Of a stretch of 64,000 bases of DNA, positions 47,162-59,977 are shown piece after piece. Positions within the stretch are counted from its first letter, which is position 1, and each line of letters begins with the position of its first letter. Both the position numbers and the translations under genes were made by a program. The DNA comes from Macrophomina tecta (lineage: Eukaryota; Ascomycota; Dothideomycetes; Botryosphaeriales; Botryosphaeriaceae). The stretch spans positions 806,001 to 870,000 of the forward strand of contig JAKSGN010000036.1 of NCBI GenBank assembly GCA_024180945.1. Reading direction: 5' to 3'. The notes below the pieces were generated by a model. The model was not told where the DNA came from and made no database searches. It worked only from the letters and a program-made list of their open reading frames with translations.

Positions 47162-48571
47162 GCACTCTTGTGCTGCACTTTCCCTTCGTCTTCCCTTGTC
47201 GTTATACCCCTCTCGGTTTTTATTTTACAGCGGTCTTCGGAAAATTGAACATCTTCGCTTCTCTGTCGCAAATTGGAACGGAAGCACACCAAGCGACCCC
47301 AAAAGCTTTTTTCATATCACCTGTCGTCTCTTTTTTTTTTTTTTTTTTTAGCGAGCACGGACATCGGAGTTTTTAGTACCTTTAGCGAGATCGCTCGGTT
47401 TGTTGTCTTTTTTGTCTTGTCGATTTCCCAGCAGCCAACGGATGGCGTTGCTACCCTCCGCTTTGTTTTGATCTCTCATCTCCATCCATGGAAAAACGGG
47501 AGGAAAAAAGGTCTTCTTATGTGGGAGACCTTCTCGCGCACCAAAAAAAAGGAAGGATGCATTATTGGGTGCATTTACTGTATACATCGATCGGCTTTTG
47601 TTATTTTGATGGGAAGCCTCTTGTTTCTCTGTTATGGCTGCCACACGAGAAACGTCGTGGTTCAGCCGGTATCACTTATTTCACGCAGCTCACGCTTTTT
47701 GTCGGGCTGTCTTTTTGGGGAGGACGAACACCATCTCAAGTTTGTCATCACACATATCCTCTTCTCATCCGCTCGTTGGAAAGGAAGCATCAAGTCGTTT
47801 TCCTATGTCGATGCTCCGCCTAGAAAATTTTAAAAATCAACGATTCGCCCCCCAAAAATCACTCCTCTCTACGTCAGGTCTTTTTTTCCGCTTGGCTGTT
47901 CTTTTTTGAAGCTCGCGCATGTGCATCTGCAGATGCATGCGCGCCAAGTGCTGAGGTGCCTGCCCAGCCTTTGTGGCTTGCGCATGGCTAGAGGCGTGCC
48001 CCTGACGCTTGCAGGCGCCCCGTCCAATCGTTTGCGGCTCCGTGGCTTACTCTGCGGCATCTCGCTATCTCTTAACCTGTGCCAGCGGCTTGTCTTTACC
48101 TGAGGGGAGCCGATCGACCGCTCGTGCGCGCTTGGAGTTACGTGTGGTCTAGAATCTTCTGCTGTGGGGACACGTCGGTGCGCTGTTATGCGTGGAGACA
48201 AAGTAGGATCGGGATCCCTGCTGCGTGTCTTCTCCGGTCTCTGCGCAGGACTGACAGGTACGGCTAGATAAGGAATGGTTGGGACCGGCCATGCTAGTTT
48301 GAGCGTTTTGGGGATGCTTGACGATACCGACACGTCAGTTAAAGGGCGTTCTCGCCAACGTTGTTCGATAGCGCGCAGGCGCGTTGGTGCAAGCATGACA
48401 TCAACTTCTCGACAGCTACAGAGTACATTTGGCTTTGCAGTCTGGTCTAGCACATGTGGGATTCTCCGAAGTCTGGACTCTTCCCAGCAAATTATTTTGT
48501 CGGATCTCGCTGTGAGGAGGCCTACATGCTCCTCACTTCCACGAGGATACCAGATGTAGCAACACAACATA
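47162..48571. other. Spacer, no supported gene
   Basis: About 1.4 kb. T run at 47331-47349. A minus-strand frame at 47869-48609 is long but starts without domain or splice support. Confidence 0.5.
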
Positions 48572-49012
48572 ATGAAAAGCAGCGTTTGCGCGGTCGCCGC
48601 AGAAGTCACTCAGTGGGCGGCAATGCCTTCCCCTTGGTGGCCAACCCGCTGCGACCTGACGTGCCCATCCTCACTTCCGCAAATGCCGCCGCACCTGTAT
48701 TACCATCTTCTACGTCGTAAGCGGCGTCGTGTTCATTTACCCCGGACTGGTCACTGGGCCGCTGCTAGGCGCAGCCGGGTTTAGTGCAAGTGGACCTGTT
48801 GCGGGTAAGTGTATGGAGGCGGGGGCGGAGAAAGCGTTTTGAATAGCTAGTAGGGAGCGAAGAAGCGCAGGCTAAATTTTTCTTTACTTAAAAAACAAGG
48901 GTCTTTGGCTGCGGTACATCAGGCTGCGGCCGGGCACGTCGCTGCTGCTAGTGCGTTTGCTACGCTGCAAAGCGCGGCCATGGGTGGGTATGGCGTGGCG
49001 GCGGGAGGGTGA
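48572..49012 (+). CDS. IFI6/IFI27 (ISG12)-like protein, copy 2, 5' end unresolved
   Basis: Two exons are clear. The first, up to 48804, encodes FYVVSGVVFIYPGLVTGPLL then GAAGFSASGPVAG; the second, 48900-49012, encodes SLAAVHQAAAGHVAAASAFATLQSAAMGGYGVAAGG and a stop. The 95-base intron has GTAAGT and AAG ends. The GFSASGPVAGSxAAxxQ and FATLQSAAMGGYG text is a textbook Ifi-6-16 domain. Upstream the frame meets a TGA at 48657-48659, and no AG acceptor exists between it and 48717. An ATG at 48572 in another frame (MKSSVCAVAAEVTQWAA) may be the start, joined by a weak intron 48661-48720 (GTGCCC...TAAG). Otherwise a frameshift has broken the gene. It is more similar to standard fungal members than copy 1. 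Confidence 0.6.
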
Positions 49013-50591
49013 GGGTTTTGGATGCATTGAACGCGAGATACAGCGCCGGCGAAGGTCGCGGCGAGCGAGACGAGGGAGCGCTATTGGAGGATGAGGAGCC
49101 TTCTTCAGATGTGTGCATGGCGGATGGATGGCATCAGAGCGTGAGCCATATGAGACGGAAAACCTGCGCTGGACGGTCTATCTGAACGTCTATTTCAAGG
49201 CATATTTTGACCATGAGGGAACGCAGGTGGGCAAAATCTGGAAAGACTCACGACGAGCTGCAAAATATGGCACTTCGAGGTCCATATTTCCATAAGTCTT
49301 CTGGTGGGCGTTGTGAACTCTGGGCGAGGAAAACAACACAAAAGCCTCTTCATCATCCTTTGTCGTCCCAGCGCAGCGTGAGTCACACGGGCCGGGGCGA
49401 AACCACCGATCAAACATCAAATTGGGAATTCCACCCGATGGCACACAGATATACATGGTCTGCGCATTGCAGTTCCAGGTAGACGATGCGGCGTAGCTCG
49501 AAAGTCGGCGCGATTAAAGGCAAGGTGCGTTGCGTGTCACTCCTTTCCATTTCCGCGATACGGATCATCTTCCTTCTTTCTCCGTCTTAGCAATGCACTT
49601 TTTTCTGCCAGCTATACTCGCTAATGGTTAGTGCCTTACTACAAGTGATAACGCTATAGTATTATAGGTGCTGGACCGTTTTCTGGTCTTTTCGCTTGTA
49701 GCACCGCTCGGTGGCCCTTCCTTCGATTTGCCTTCGCTACTTCTTCGCTTACGGATGGGGCGATAGGGCAAGGGAATAGGGCATAAAAAAATAGAAAAGA
49801 GATCGTCAAAGATGGGTGCCGGGCCGCAAACCCTTCGGCATGATACGAGATGACGCTGCCCGTCCCGAGATGTGAGAACCGGACACTTCGGAACGTACAC
49901 AGAGCCACTGCCGTTGACAAGCTGTTAGCTCCAATCATATCCACAGTTATGAAGTCGGCCAAAATCGCAGTTTAAATGATCGGGGCTCATGAAGGCACTG
50001 CAGGAAGATTTTTGATGACGTGAATTGAAGACTGAAAATCAAAACAATCATCTCATCACGGGACAACCGAAGCTCAGAAAGACTAGTGTCACCGTGAATA
50101 CCCCCCAGACCTCTCTCTACCCATTCCGTGCATGTTTGCGCACCGTGGCTGGTTGTCAAGCTCGCGACCCATTCGCGTGACAGGGGAGTAGCCCAACATG
50201 CGGATTGGGGAAGGGATGCCCACCACTTCACTTCTATTCATGAACTGCCATATACCCGCATATCTTACGTTGGCTAAGCATTCATCGGATCACGGAAAGT
50301 CCTCTTCCAATGTTGCATTCTTCCCCCTTGCTCACGCTCTGGGGTGGTGGGTGCTGATGAACTCAAGGCAAGGGGTACATTGGATTGAAGCGTTCCAACC
50401 CCTCGGGGTTTCCTCCAACCTAGCAATGGCAAAATGCTCAAGTTTTGTACTTCCCTGGACCTCTCCCAGACAAATGCGTCCCCTCTGCGTCTGCTAGCAA
50501 AACATACGTGTCCCGCCCTCCATCCATTCTTCACCTCCCAGAAACTCGCTGATCTCCAATACCATCGAAACCAAAACGCCTCTAGCCTCGG
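49013..50591. other. Spacer before the ABC transporter
   Basis: About 1.6 kb with no supported gene. A 3' extension of the preceding gene by a 35-base intron at 49009 was considered and is too short to be likely. Confidence 0.45.
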
Positions 50592-53500
50592 ATGGTTTCG
50601 TTCCGAAGCCTGAACCGTAGCCGCCGTGCCTCGATATCCGCCGATTCAGACGATGGTGTCAATGGCGGCGGCGGCGGCGCCAATGATGATGGAGTCGAGC
50701 AAGTCGGCATGACTATCCTACGCCGCACGCGCAACAACGACAGCGACAACGGCAACACACACATCCGCTCGCAATCCATCGCCACGTCTGGCCATTGGCA
50801 CGACGTAATGGACACCAGCACCCGCTATAGCGACTCCATACGCCGCGACGACACGGGTGGCGGCCTCTTCGAAGACTACTCCCGCATCGAGCTGATCGAC
50901 ACCGCTCACGACGACCGCCAAAGCCTGCAGAGCGGGCGCAGCAAATGGACGACGCACACGACAAGCCTACCAGCGACCAGCGGCTGCGGGGACGGCAACG
51001 CCAAAAACGGCAGCGTCCTCAGCGCAGTTAAGCCAACCACTACCCCGTCCGCTACCCACCGCCGCCCTCCTCTTCCCCACCGCGAACAAGATCGCACGGC
51101 TCGCCGGATCCACAGTGTCGCCCGCCGCTACTCCGCCCTGCCGACGTACGTCGACGCGAGCGGAAGTGATGCCAACAAGAACCCCTTCCGCCCCCCGCCC
51201 GGCTCGCCGCTCGACCCCAAGGGCCCGCGTTTCTGTGCGCGCGCGTGGGCGCAGGCGGTGCTGCGCGTGCAGGCGACGGAGCCCGACATCTTCCCGCCTC
51301 GTACTGCGGGCGTCGCGTTTGCGAATCTGAGCGTCTACGGGGAAGCAGATCACGGCGCGGGCGGGGCCGCGTGTCAGCGGACGGTGGGGAATGCCTTGGC
51401 TCTGGGTACGGTGGAGGCATTGAGGTCTGCGTTTTGCACCGGGGGGAGAGGAGAGAGGAAGGAGATCCTGAAGGGGTTTGATGGCGTGGTGGAGGCGGGG
51501 GAGATGCTGCTGGTGTTGGGCCCGCCGGGGAGCGGGTGCTCGTCGCTGTTGAAGACGGTGGCCGGGGAGACGGGCGGGTTGGAGGTCGATGCGGGCAGTT
51601 ATCTGAACTATCAGGGTAAGTCTGGGTCCTGGCATTTTGTTGCTTCGCGCTCCGTGCGGGTCGATGGTGAATGCGTTAGGGCTGATGTGGGGTGCGCAGG
51701 TATTTGTGCGGATCAGATGCACCGCAGTTTCCGTGGAGATGCCATTTACACGGCTGAGCAGGACGTCCACTTCCCCTCCTTGACTGTCGGCGATACTCTG
51801 CTCTTTGCGGCGCGCGCTCGCGCTCCGAGGTATGCGCCTGGTGGTGTGGATCGCGAGACCTGGGCCGAGCATATGCGCGACGTTGCTATGGCCATGTTCG
51901 GGATTGGTCATACCGCAAATACGAGAGTGGGCAGTGAGTATGTGCGCGGTGTCAGCGGGGGCGAGCGCAAGCGCGTGAGCATTGCAGAGGCGACACTGAG
52001 TAGGGCGCCTTTGCAGTGCTGGGACAATAGCACGAGGGGACTGGATAGCGCGAATGCGCTGGAGTTTTGTAAGAATCTGAGGGTGCAGGCGGAGTACTTG
52101 GGGGTTACTGCGTGCGTGGCTATTTATCAAGCTAGCCAGAGCACGTTTGACGTGAGTCCCATGTCACGCGGAGGAGATTGCCTTTTCATTTACTAACGGC
52201 CTACAGGTGTTCGACAAGGTGACGGTGTTGTACGAGGGACGCCAGATTTTTTTCGGCCGTTGTGATGCCGCCAAAGGTTACTTCGTGAACCTGGGATTCG
52301 AGTGCCCGCAGCGTCAGACTACTGCAGATTTCCTCACGTCAATGACTAGTCCGCAGGAGAGGATAGTGCGGGAAGGGTATGACAATCGTGTACCGCGTAC
52401 TCCTGATGAGTTTGCCGCCCTGTGGAAGGCGAGCGATGAGTATCATCGGCTCTTACAGGATCTGAGGGAATATGACAAGAAGTATACGTTTGGCGGAGAA
52501 TATCTGGACATCTTTGTTGCGTCAAAGAAGGCGCAAAAGTCACGATTGGCGTAAGTGATGCTGATGTCGTGAGGAGATGTTCCCCAATTAACGCTTTGTT
52601 CTAGCCGCACGAGATCCCCATATACCCTATCCTATGGGCAACAAGTGTGGCTCTGCTTCTGGCGTTGCATCAAACGCTTAAAAGCCGACCCGAGCCTGAC
52701 CATTACGCAGTTCATCGGCAATGCCGTCATGGCCTTGATCATCAGAAGTGTTTTTTACAACTTGAAGGATGACTCGGAACATCTGTTCCAGCGTGGAGCT
52801 GTCATATTCTTCGCCATCCTACTAAATGCTTTTGGCAGTGCTCTGGAGGTATGTTCATTACCAGGTCGCAAAAGGCTAAAAGGGGCACACGGCGCTGACT
52901 TGAGAAAAGATCCTAACGCTCTACGCCCAACGTCCCATTGTCGAAAAACACACCCGCTATGCCTTCTACCACCCCAGTGCCGAAGCCATCGCTAGTATGT
53001 TGACCGACATCCCGTACAAGGTGGCCAACTGCATCATATTCAACGTCGCGCTCTACTTCATGACCAGCCTGCGCCGTGAGGCCTCCGCCTTCTTCTTTTT
53101 CCTGCTCATCTCTTTCGCCCTTACGCTCGCCATGTCCATGCTTTTCCGTACGATCGCCTCCGTTTCACGGACCATCTCGGAGGCCATGGTACCAGCGACT
53201 TTGCTCATCCTAGCTATTGTCATCTTCACAGGCTTTGCTATTCCAACCGGCTATATGCGGGGGTGGTGTCGATGGATGAACTGGGTGGACCCTGTGGCGT
53301 ATGGATTCGAGGCCCTGATGGTGAACGAGTTCCATGGGCGGAGGTGGCGGTGCAACAGCTTCGTCCCCGGATATCCTGACCTTGCGCCTGAGAACCGCAT
53401 CTGTGATGCCGTAGGTACGGAGCTTGGAGCGGATTTTGTGGACGGGGATGCGTATCTCAGGTCTGCGTTCCAATACGAGTACGCCCATCGGTGGAGGTGA

Positions 53501-55920
53501 GTCTCGTCCGAGCAACGCATTGATCGCATGCATGAGATTTGCTAACAGGACCACAGGGACTTTATTGTCGTTATTGGTTTCATTTTTCTCTTTATGATCA
53601 CCTATTTGGTGGCGACGGAGTACATCAGTGAGAAGAGGTCGAAGGGAGAAGTCCTCGTCTTCAGGCGCGGACATGCACCCAAACCAAAGCCGCACGGTGT
53701 TGACATCGAAGCTGCGTGGAGACGAAAACCGCATAGTGTAATCGGTAACTCGGTTGCAATGGGCTCGATCAAGAAGCAGACTTCCATTTTCCATTGGCAG
53801 AATCTCTGTTACGATATTAAGACAGCAGACGGACATAAGCGACTGCTTGATAACGTGGATGGTTGGATCAAGCCGGGTTCTCTAACCGCCCTGATGGTTA
53901 GCATCTTCGACCAATTCGCGTAAGGCTCTACTGATACACGATTATTTAGGGTGTATCTGGCGCCGGAAAGACAACTCTGTTGGATAACCTCGCCGCGCGG
54001 ACCACTATGGGCGTAGTGACCGGTGACGTATTAGTTGACGGGCTGCCACGAAACACGAATTTCCAGCGCTCAACCGGGTATGTGCAGCAGCAGGATCTTC
54101 ACTTGGAAACCTCTACTGTAAGAGAGGCACTGAACTTTAGCGCACTGCTGCGGCAGCCTGCTCGCGTGCCGCGGCAGGAGAAGCTGGATTATGCTCGAGA
54201 AGTGATCAAGCTCCTGGAAATGGAGGAGTATGCAGATGCAGTTGTCGGCGTACCTGGAGAAGGTAGGGTCCGACGGAAGATTATGAATAGGTTTGCTGGT
54301 GCTGACGTCTATGTAGGTCTTAATGTCGAACAGCGTCGCCGACTCACGATCGGCGTGGAGCTCGCCGCCAAACCTGCCCTCCTGTTCTTGGACGAGCCTA
54401 CCTCGGGCCTGGATTCGCAGACTTCATGGGCCATCTGCGATCTGGTCGAGAAGTTGACAAAGGCCGGTCAAGCCGTGTTGTGCACGATTCACCAGCCCTC
54501 TGCCATGTTGTTTGAGCGGTTTGACCGTCTGCTGCTTTTGCACGAAGGCGGGCGGACAGTCTATTTTGGGGATATTGGCGTGAACTCCCGAACGGTAATC
54601 GATTATTTTGAAAAGAGATGTGAAGAGAGCAAACGGTGTCCGGAAGCAGCGAATCCGGCCGAGTGGCTATTGGAGGTTATTGGGGCTGCTCCTGGTTGCA
54701 GCTCTGACGTGAATTGGCCGGCAGTGTGGAGGGACAGCCGCGAGTACGACGCTGTGCATAATGAGCTGCTGCAACTGAAGGAGAGCCCCGTTGGATTGAA
54801 GACCGGGGAAAGCAATGTAGGAGACACCGAGGTAGAGGAGGACCGGGAGTTCGCGGCGCCATTCGCAACCCAGATGTGCGAAGTTACTAAGCGCGTATTC
54901 GAGCAGTACTGGCGCACACCAACATACATCTACTCCAAGTTCTCCCTGTGTCTATGCTCGGTAAGTCAATAGGATTTCAAACACACAGTCGATGGCTACT
55001 AACACAAAAGTCAGTCCCTCTTTATCGGCCTTGTCTTCCTCAACTCACCTAACACGATCCAAGGCCTCCAAAACCAAATGTTCGCCATCTTCATGCTTAT
55101 CACCATCTTCGGCCAACTGATGCAGCAACTCATGCCGCTCTTCATCTCACAGCGCACCCTCTACGAGGCGCGTGAGCGGCCGAGTAAAACCTACTCCTGG
55201 CCAGCTTTCCTCCTCGCCAACATCATCGCCGAAATCCCGTACAACACCTTCGCCTCGCTGCTCATCTACCACCCCATCTACTACCTGCTCGGCCTGCACC
55301 GCAATGCGCAGGCGGCCGACGCCGGCTCTGAGCGCGCCGGACTCATGTGGCTGCTGGTGTGGGTGAGTCTGTTGTTTGCCTCGACGCTCGCCGCCGCGCT
55401 CGTCGCGCCCAGCCCGACCGCCGAGGCCGGAAGCAACCTCGCGCAGCTGTGCATGAGCTTCAGCCTCGTCTTCTGCGGCGTGCTGCCGCCCGCGCCGCTG
55501 CTGCCGCGTGGCTGGCTGTGGATGAACCGCCTCAGCCCCTTCACCTACCTCGTCTCCGCGGTGCTGAGCACGGCCGTCAGCGGCGCGCAGGTTCAGTGTG
55601 CGGAGAACGAGGTCCTGCGGTTCAGCGCGCCGGCAGGGGCCTCGTGTGAGGAGTTTCTGGCGCCGTGGGTGCGCGTTGCCGGGGGGTATTTGGTCGAGGC
55701 GGGAGGAGTGCCTGGCGGCGAGTGCGCGTATTGCAAGATGGCGAGTGCGGACGCGTTTTTGAGCGGCGTGGGCGCCGAGTCTCAGTATGCGTGGAGGAAT
55801 TTTGGGATTTTGTGGGCGTATGTGGGCGTCAATGTGTTGGGGGCTTTGGGTTTGTACTGGTTGTGTCGGGTGCCAAAGCGGTGGGGAAAGAGCAGAAAAG
55901 GAGGGACCGGTTCGCAATGA
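50592..55920 (+). CDS. PDR-type (ABCG) full-size ABC transporter
   Basis: Nine exons: 50592-51615, 51700-52151, 52207-52550, 52605-52848, 52910-53496, 53557-53896, 53950-54262, 54317-54960 and 55015-55920, giving 1617 residues. Layout is NBD-TMD-NBD-TMD. NBD1 has the PDR-style altered Walker [12 protein letters not shown] (about 310), signature [14 protein letters not shown] (about 425) and altered Walker [16 protein letters not shown]2 has canonical Walker [12 protein letters not shown] (about 998), the altered signature [12 protein letters not shown] and Walker [16 protein letters not shown]. This asymmetry is normal for PDR pumps. Membrane domains follow each NBD, and [16 protein letters not shown] is the usual PDR span text. 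The extended, Gly- and Asp-rich N-terminus (about 230 residues before the ABC_trans_N-like part) is longer than in Pdr5/Cdr1. Expected role: plasma membrane efflux of xenobiotics or metabolites using ATP. Confidence 0.96.
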
Positions 55921-56953
55921 ATGAGTGGAAAGGGAAGGCTTCGAGGTGATGCTCGATATTCTATTTATGGTTTCTATGTGGTGTCCTGGATAGATTGGTA
56001 TGGCAGGCGGAGCATGCGAGGGGTATAGACAGTGGACAAAGAGAATGGGCCACATTGGTGATGCAGAATTCATATTGGTTCTGGGTGTGAGTTCTGGTGG
56101 TCTAATTACCCTCCTTATTGTTTTCTTATCAGATCGCCTTTCGTTAACGGTGCTTCAGTGAAGGAGAACTTCTTCTTGGCGTGGATTTGAGTTTAGCACA
56201 ATTTGAAGACGTGGTGAGCATCCCGCGATGTTTCCGTTTGCGTCAGGAATGGGCAAACCACGGTTACTGGATACTTATCTGAATGATGACTGAATTTCTC
56301 CCTCACCTATTCGCAAGCTGGCTGAAGCGTCAGTTCCTGCGGCTGATTAGGTTTTGCGACGGAAGATGGGGCGAGTACAAACATCAAAGAGTGGTATCGT
56401 CGTTTGAACATGAGGCGCAAAAAAATGACCGCTGTAGTCTTTGGGACATAAGCTAAAATGATGTGAGTGCAATCATGGACATCAACAGTCCTCGAGAGAT
56501 CGTTTGTGGTCAACTTCTCTCGCCGGTAGAAAGCGGCGGGAAGGTCGGGAAGTGGTACGGTGAAAGCAGCGGAGGCTCAGCGGGTGCTGAAGTATGCCCA
56601 GGCAGAGCATGGTACACTAAGGATGCAGAGACGTTTTTGTATCCTTCCTCGGAGAGAAAGCTGTCATCAACTGTGGTCCACTAGTGTGCGGCTACCCTTA
56701 TTGGTGTATGGCTCGGCTGAACGCCAAAGACGTCGGCCCAGAGCTATTGCATAAGCTCGGGCGCAGTCTGGAACACTCAAATACACCGTCTTCGCTAACT
56801 CATTCCATGGAGTCTCGGCAATTCCTGTGCGGAAGGTCTTTCTATGATTTAAGTGGCCCATACTTCCGAGCCCTGAGATCACATGCGTCTCACACTGTCT
56901 CCCCGTTCCTCCTCTCATTCATGCGGACTTCTCCCTTTCCTCCTCGCTTTTAA
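55921..56953. other. Spacer, no supported gene
   Basis: About 1 kb holding the transporter's 3' flank and the promoter of the coiled-coil gene. No TATA box or repeat stands out. Confidence 0.45.
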
Positions 56954-59900
56954 ATGAAGATGGGCAGCGGGACGCTCACGCATCAGCACCAGCAATTGCT
57001 TTCGCGCTTCGACAGTGTCACAAGAAAAGATAATGAGCATTTGAGGAAACTGGACGATTGTTTTTCCAGGTTTCAGGGCTGGGGTGAGAAGATTGGCGTA
57101 AGATTCGGTGCGCTGGAAGTTTTGGAGCAGCCTGGAAACGACCTTGATAAAGCGGTTGTCAAGTCGTTTGACGGAATTTACATCAGGCTGCGGGTGATCA
57201 ATGCTCTCTTGAAGGACGGCGGGCAGATCCGCGGCGAGCGGTAGGTTCCCAGACGGCTAGAAGTGGTAGACATTGACAATCGTTTCACAGAGCAGAGGAA
57301 GCGCGTGCGACAGTTTCCCGGATATCGGAAGACGTTGAAGGCCTGGAAAAACAGATCTCCGCTATCAAGTCTTTTGTGGATGACAAAATCGAACGAGGTC
57401 CCGCATCAGAGCTGCCAACACCTGCCCTGGAGAATGATGTCAATATATTAAGTTTACGACAAGTGTCCAGCAGTACCGCCAACACAGGGCAGGTTTCCAA
57501 CTGGAAGTCTATCAGCAAAGAGACTCAGGCTGAGTCAGAAGAAGCACTGGCAGTTACGGGGACTCCAGGAGCCGAAGGCGCCGATGCATTTATGGGTAGT
57601 GACGGAATTACCTCTCTTGAAAATAATCAATCTGAACTAGAGGAAGGTCTGGACCGGGACTACGTCGTTCGGGCATTATCAGTCTCCGAATCTCATGCTA
57701 GCTTTATGGCAGATGAGGATGAGGAGTCCATGCCCCGGAGGACGGACTTTTCCAAAACGGTGGCCCCTGCAGCAGGATCCTCGGCTGCAGACTCTGCGCA
57801 CCCCGCGAACACGACTTGGATCGAAGACAACTCTTCGACTTTCAAGGAGGAATCTTCTGATGAACTCGGGAAAGCCAAGGCAGGCATACCTGAAGCCACT
57901 GAAAACCCTCATCAGGGCGCACAGGCCAAGGGTTGGGACCATGACCTCATTGGATCGCGGTTACACGCGCTGGAGAAACAGAATAGGAGCCTCATGCGGA
58001 AGTTAGAGCGATTACAAAATCGTAGGATAGACGAGGATGAGAGGAGAGCCGTTATCGAGGATTATGTGAAAAAGAAAAAGGAAGAAGAGACATGGGAGAA
58101 GTCAATCAGGGAAGCGGCTGTAGCGGAGTACAAGGCGCAGCTGCGGATTGAGAACGAGAAAGAGCAGGAATGTCGAAAAATGTTAATGCACGAGGCGAGG
58201 CAGATCGAAGATCGTGCTCAGGATGAAATGAACCAGATTTACCGCCAAACGGGTGAGCATATCATGGAAGCGGATCAGCGGCATCAAAACGAGATCTTCC
58301 AGATCCAGCAACGGCTGAATTCCGGGCTTCGTCTGGTTGAGCGCCGCATACGGGAACAGATTGAGTCGAGTGCTTGGGGAATCCAGCCAGATTTGGCGGA
58401 GGATGCACAACAAGGAAAAGGCCAGCGAGTTTCGTTTGAACCAATGGAGAAAGCACAAAAGCATGAGTCAGGGGAAGGTGTGAGGGACACTCCACAAAAG
58501 ATAAGCAACCTCCAGATTCCGGCATACAGGACAAGGGGCGGATCAGCGAACAGATCAGCAAACGGGCCATCAGAAGTATCCCAAATAGCTCCGGAGACTC
58601 CAATTACGGCCACTTTTCCTACGGATGCCCAGGACCTCCACTCCTCACCCCGGGAATACTCAACAGAATACCACCCAGTTGTGGCCGCAGCAACTTGGAA
58701 GCGCAGGGGACACACGGCTCAACCCGTCGAGACACCAACTAGTCTGGAGCAACGACCTTCCAGACTCCGCCGCCTTGCGAAGACGTTGAGGCTCACAACG
58801 GTGGATCATAACGACATCAATGTGATCAAGGTACCGAAAAGGGGTCAAGGGTCCCCTGTAAAGCCAAAATCCGCTGGCAAACGCCGTGTCTCCAGCTTCA
58901 TGGCTCGCCACCGCCGCGTCTCATCGATGCAGAAACGACATCCATCACAAGGGAGCTCACCAGATCCTATCCCAGAACATCCGGGAAACTCAGAACCTGC
59001 CGATCGACAGGCACCACCAGCACACCTCTCCCTTTTACCGACTGGTGATGAATATGCCATGGCCTTTTCACAGCTTCCGGCATCAACACCGTATGGTGCG
59101 CACTTGCACCCTCACTCCTTCCAAGCAACCCGCACTGCCTATGGCGAGTCGACACCAACACCGCCCCGCCACCCGCCCTTCCCCTTCCAAACCAGAGAAA
59201 CCCTCTGGCCGCGGCCCTTACCACCGCACCAACGAAATCGGCCGCACCGTACGCGGACGACGAGAATACACAAGAACCACATCTCCCCGGACACGCTGTC
59301 ATACTACGGGCTGCCGTGGGAGTGGGATAGGGTGAGTGGCCACAACAGCCCCGACTTTCCCTCCGCCCAACAGTACCAGCACTGCCCAATCCGAGCGCTG
59401 CCCCAAAACATCACCACCAACATCCACACCACCCCCTCCACCAACAACACAAACCTTGCCACGGAATCCACCGAGACTTCCAAATCCGCCACACCCACCC
59501 CAAAGAAAGCACTCGTCCGCACTTCCCGCCAGGAGGAGGGCGACCCCCTCCTCGACGCTGTCGTGACTAACCTGCTCTTTGCGCGTCCGCCCCCCGTAGA
59601 CCGACAGAGACGCCGTGATCGTGCTGCGCGAAATCGAGCCGTGGGAGATGAGCATTTTGGTCGAGCACACGCGGAGGGCGCAGTGGGGTGGCCGCATGGG
59701 GGAGGATGGCGTGACGGAGGCGCCGAGACGGCGCATGCGTAGCGTGATCGAGGAAGAACGGAGGATGAGGGCCGAGGAGGATGGGCGCAGGGGTGGGTGG
59801 ATCGCCGGACAAGGGCTGCAGAGCCCGTTCTCGGAAGAGCGGGTGGAAAGTGGAAAGAGCGAGGAAGGCGGTCCAATGGCGGGAGCTTTGTTGACAACAG

Positions 59901-59977
59901 AGGGCCGAGATGCTGTGGGGGCGGAAGATGCTGTGGGGGCGGAGACGGAGGCGGAGAGGCTGGCTGGACCGGGCTGA
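56954..59977 (+). CDS. Coiled-coil protein of unknown function, 901 aa
   Basis: Exons 56954-57240, 57291-59331 and 59600-59977 (introns 50 and 268 bases). The last intron is chosen because it joins YYGLPWEWDR to TDRDAVIVLREIEPWEMSILVEHTRR, a continuous conserved-looking block; reading through gives Thr/Pro/Asn-rich text and then an unlikely Arg-rich tail. A second ATG at 56960 is possible. The first 130 residues look helical (FSRFQGWGEKIGVRFGALEVLEQ). The middle (about 370-470) is a strong Glu/Lys/Arg/Gln coiled coil (KKKKEEETWEKSIREAAVAEYK, then EARQIEDRAQDEMNQIYRQ). After that come disordered Ser/Pro stretches with basic patches, and the C-terminal LPWEWD...EHTRR block. I recall a similar C-terminal block in fungal hypothetical proteins, but no function. 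Possible scaffold protein (inference). Confidence 0.75.

Noticed and set aside
49009..49043. Extra intron extending the second IFI6-like gene
   Set aside because: It would be 35 bases long, below the practical minimum for these fungi; the TGA at 49010-49012 is the simpler end.
51616..53949. ABC transporter as two or more separate genes split by stops
   Set aside because: Canonical introns of 53 to 84 bases restore one continuous PDR protein with both nucleotide-binding domains.
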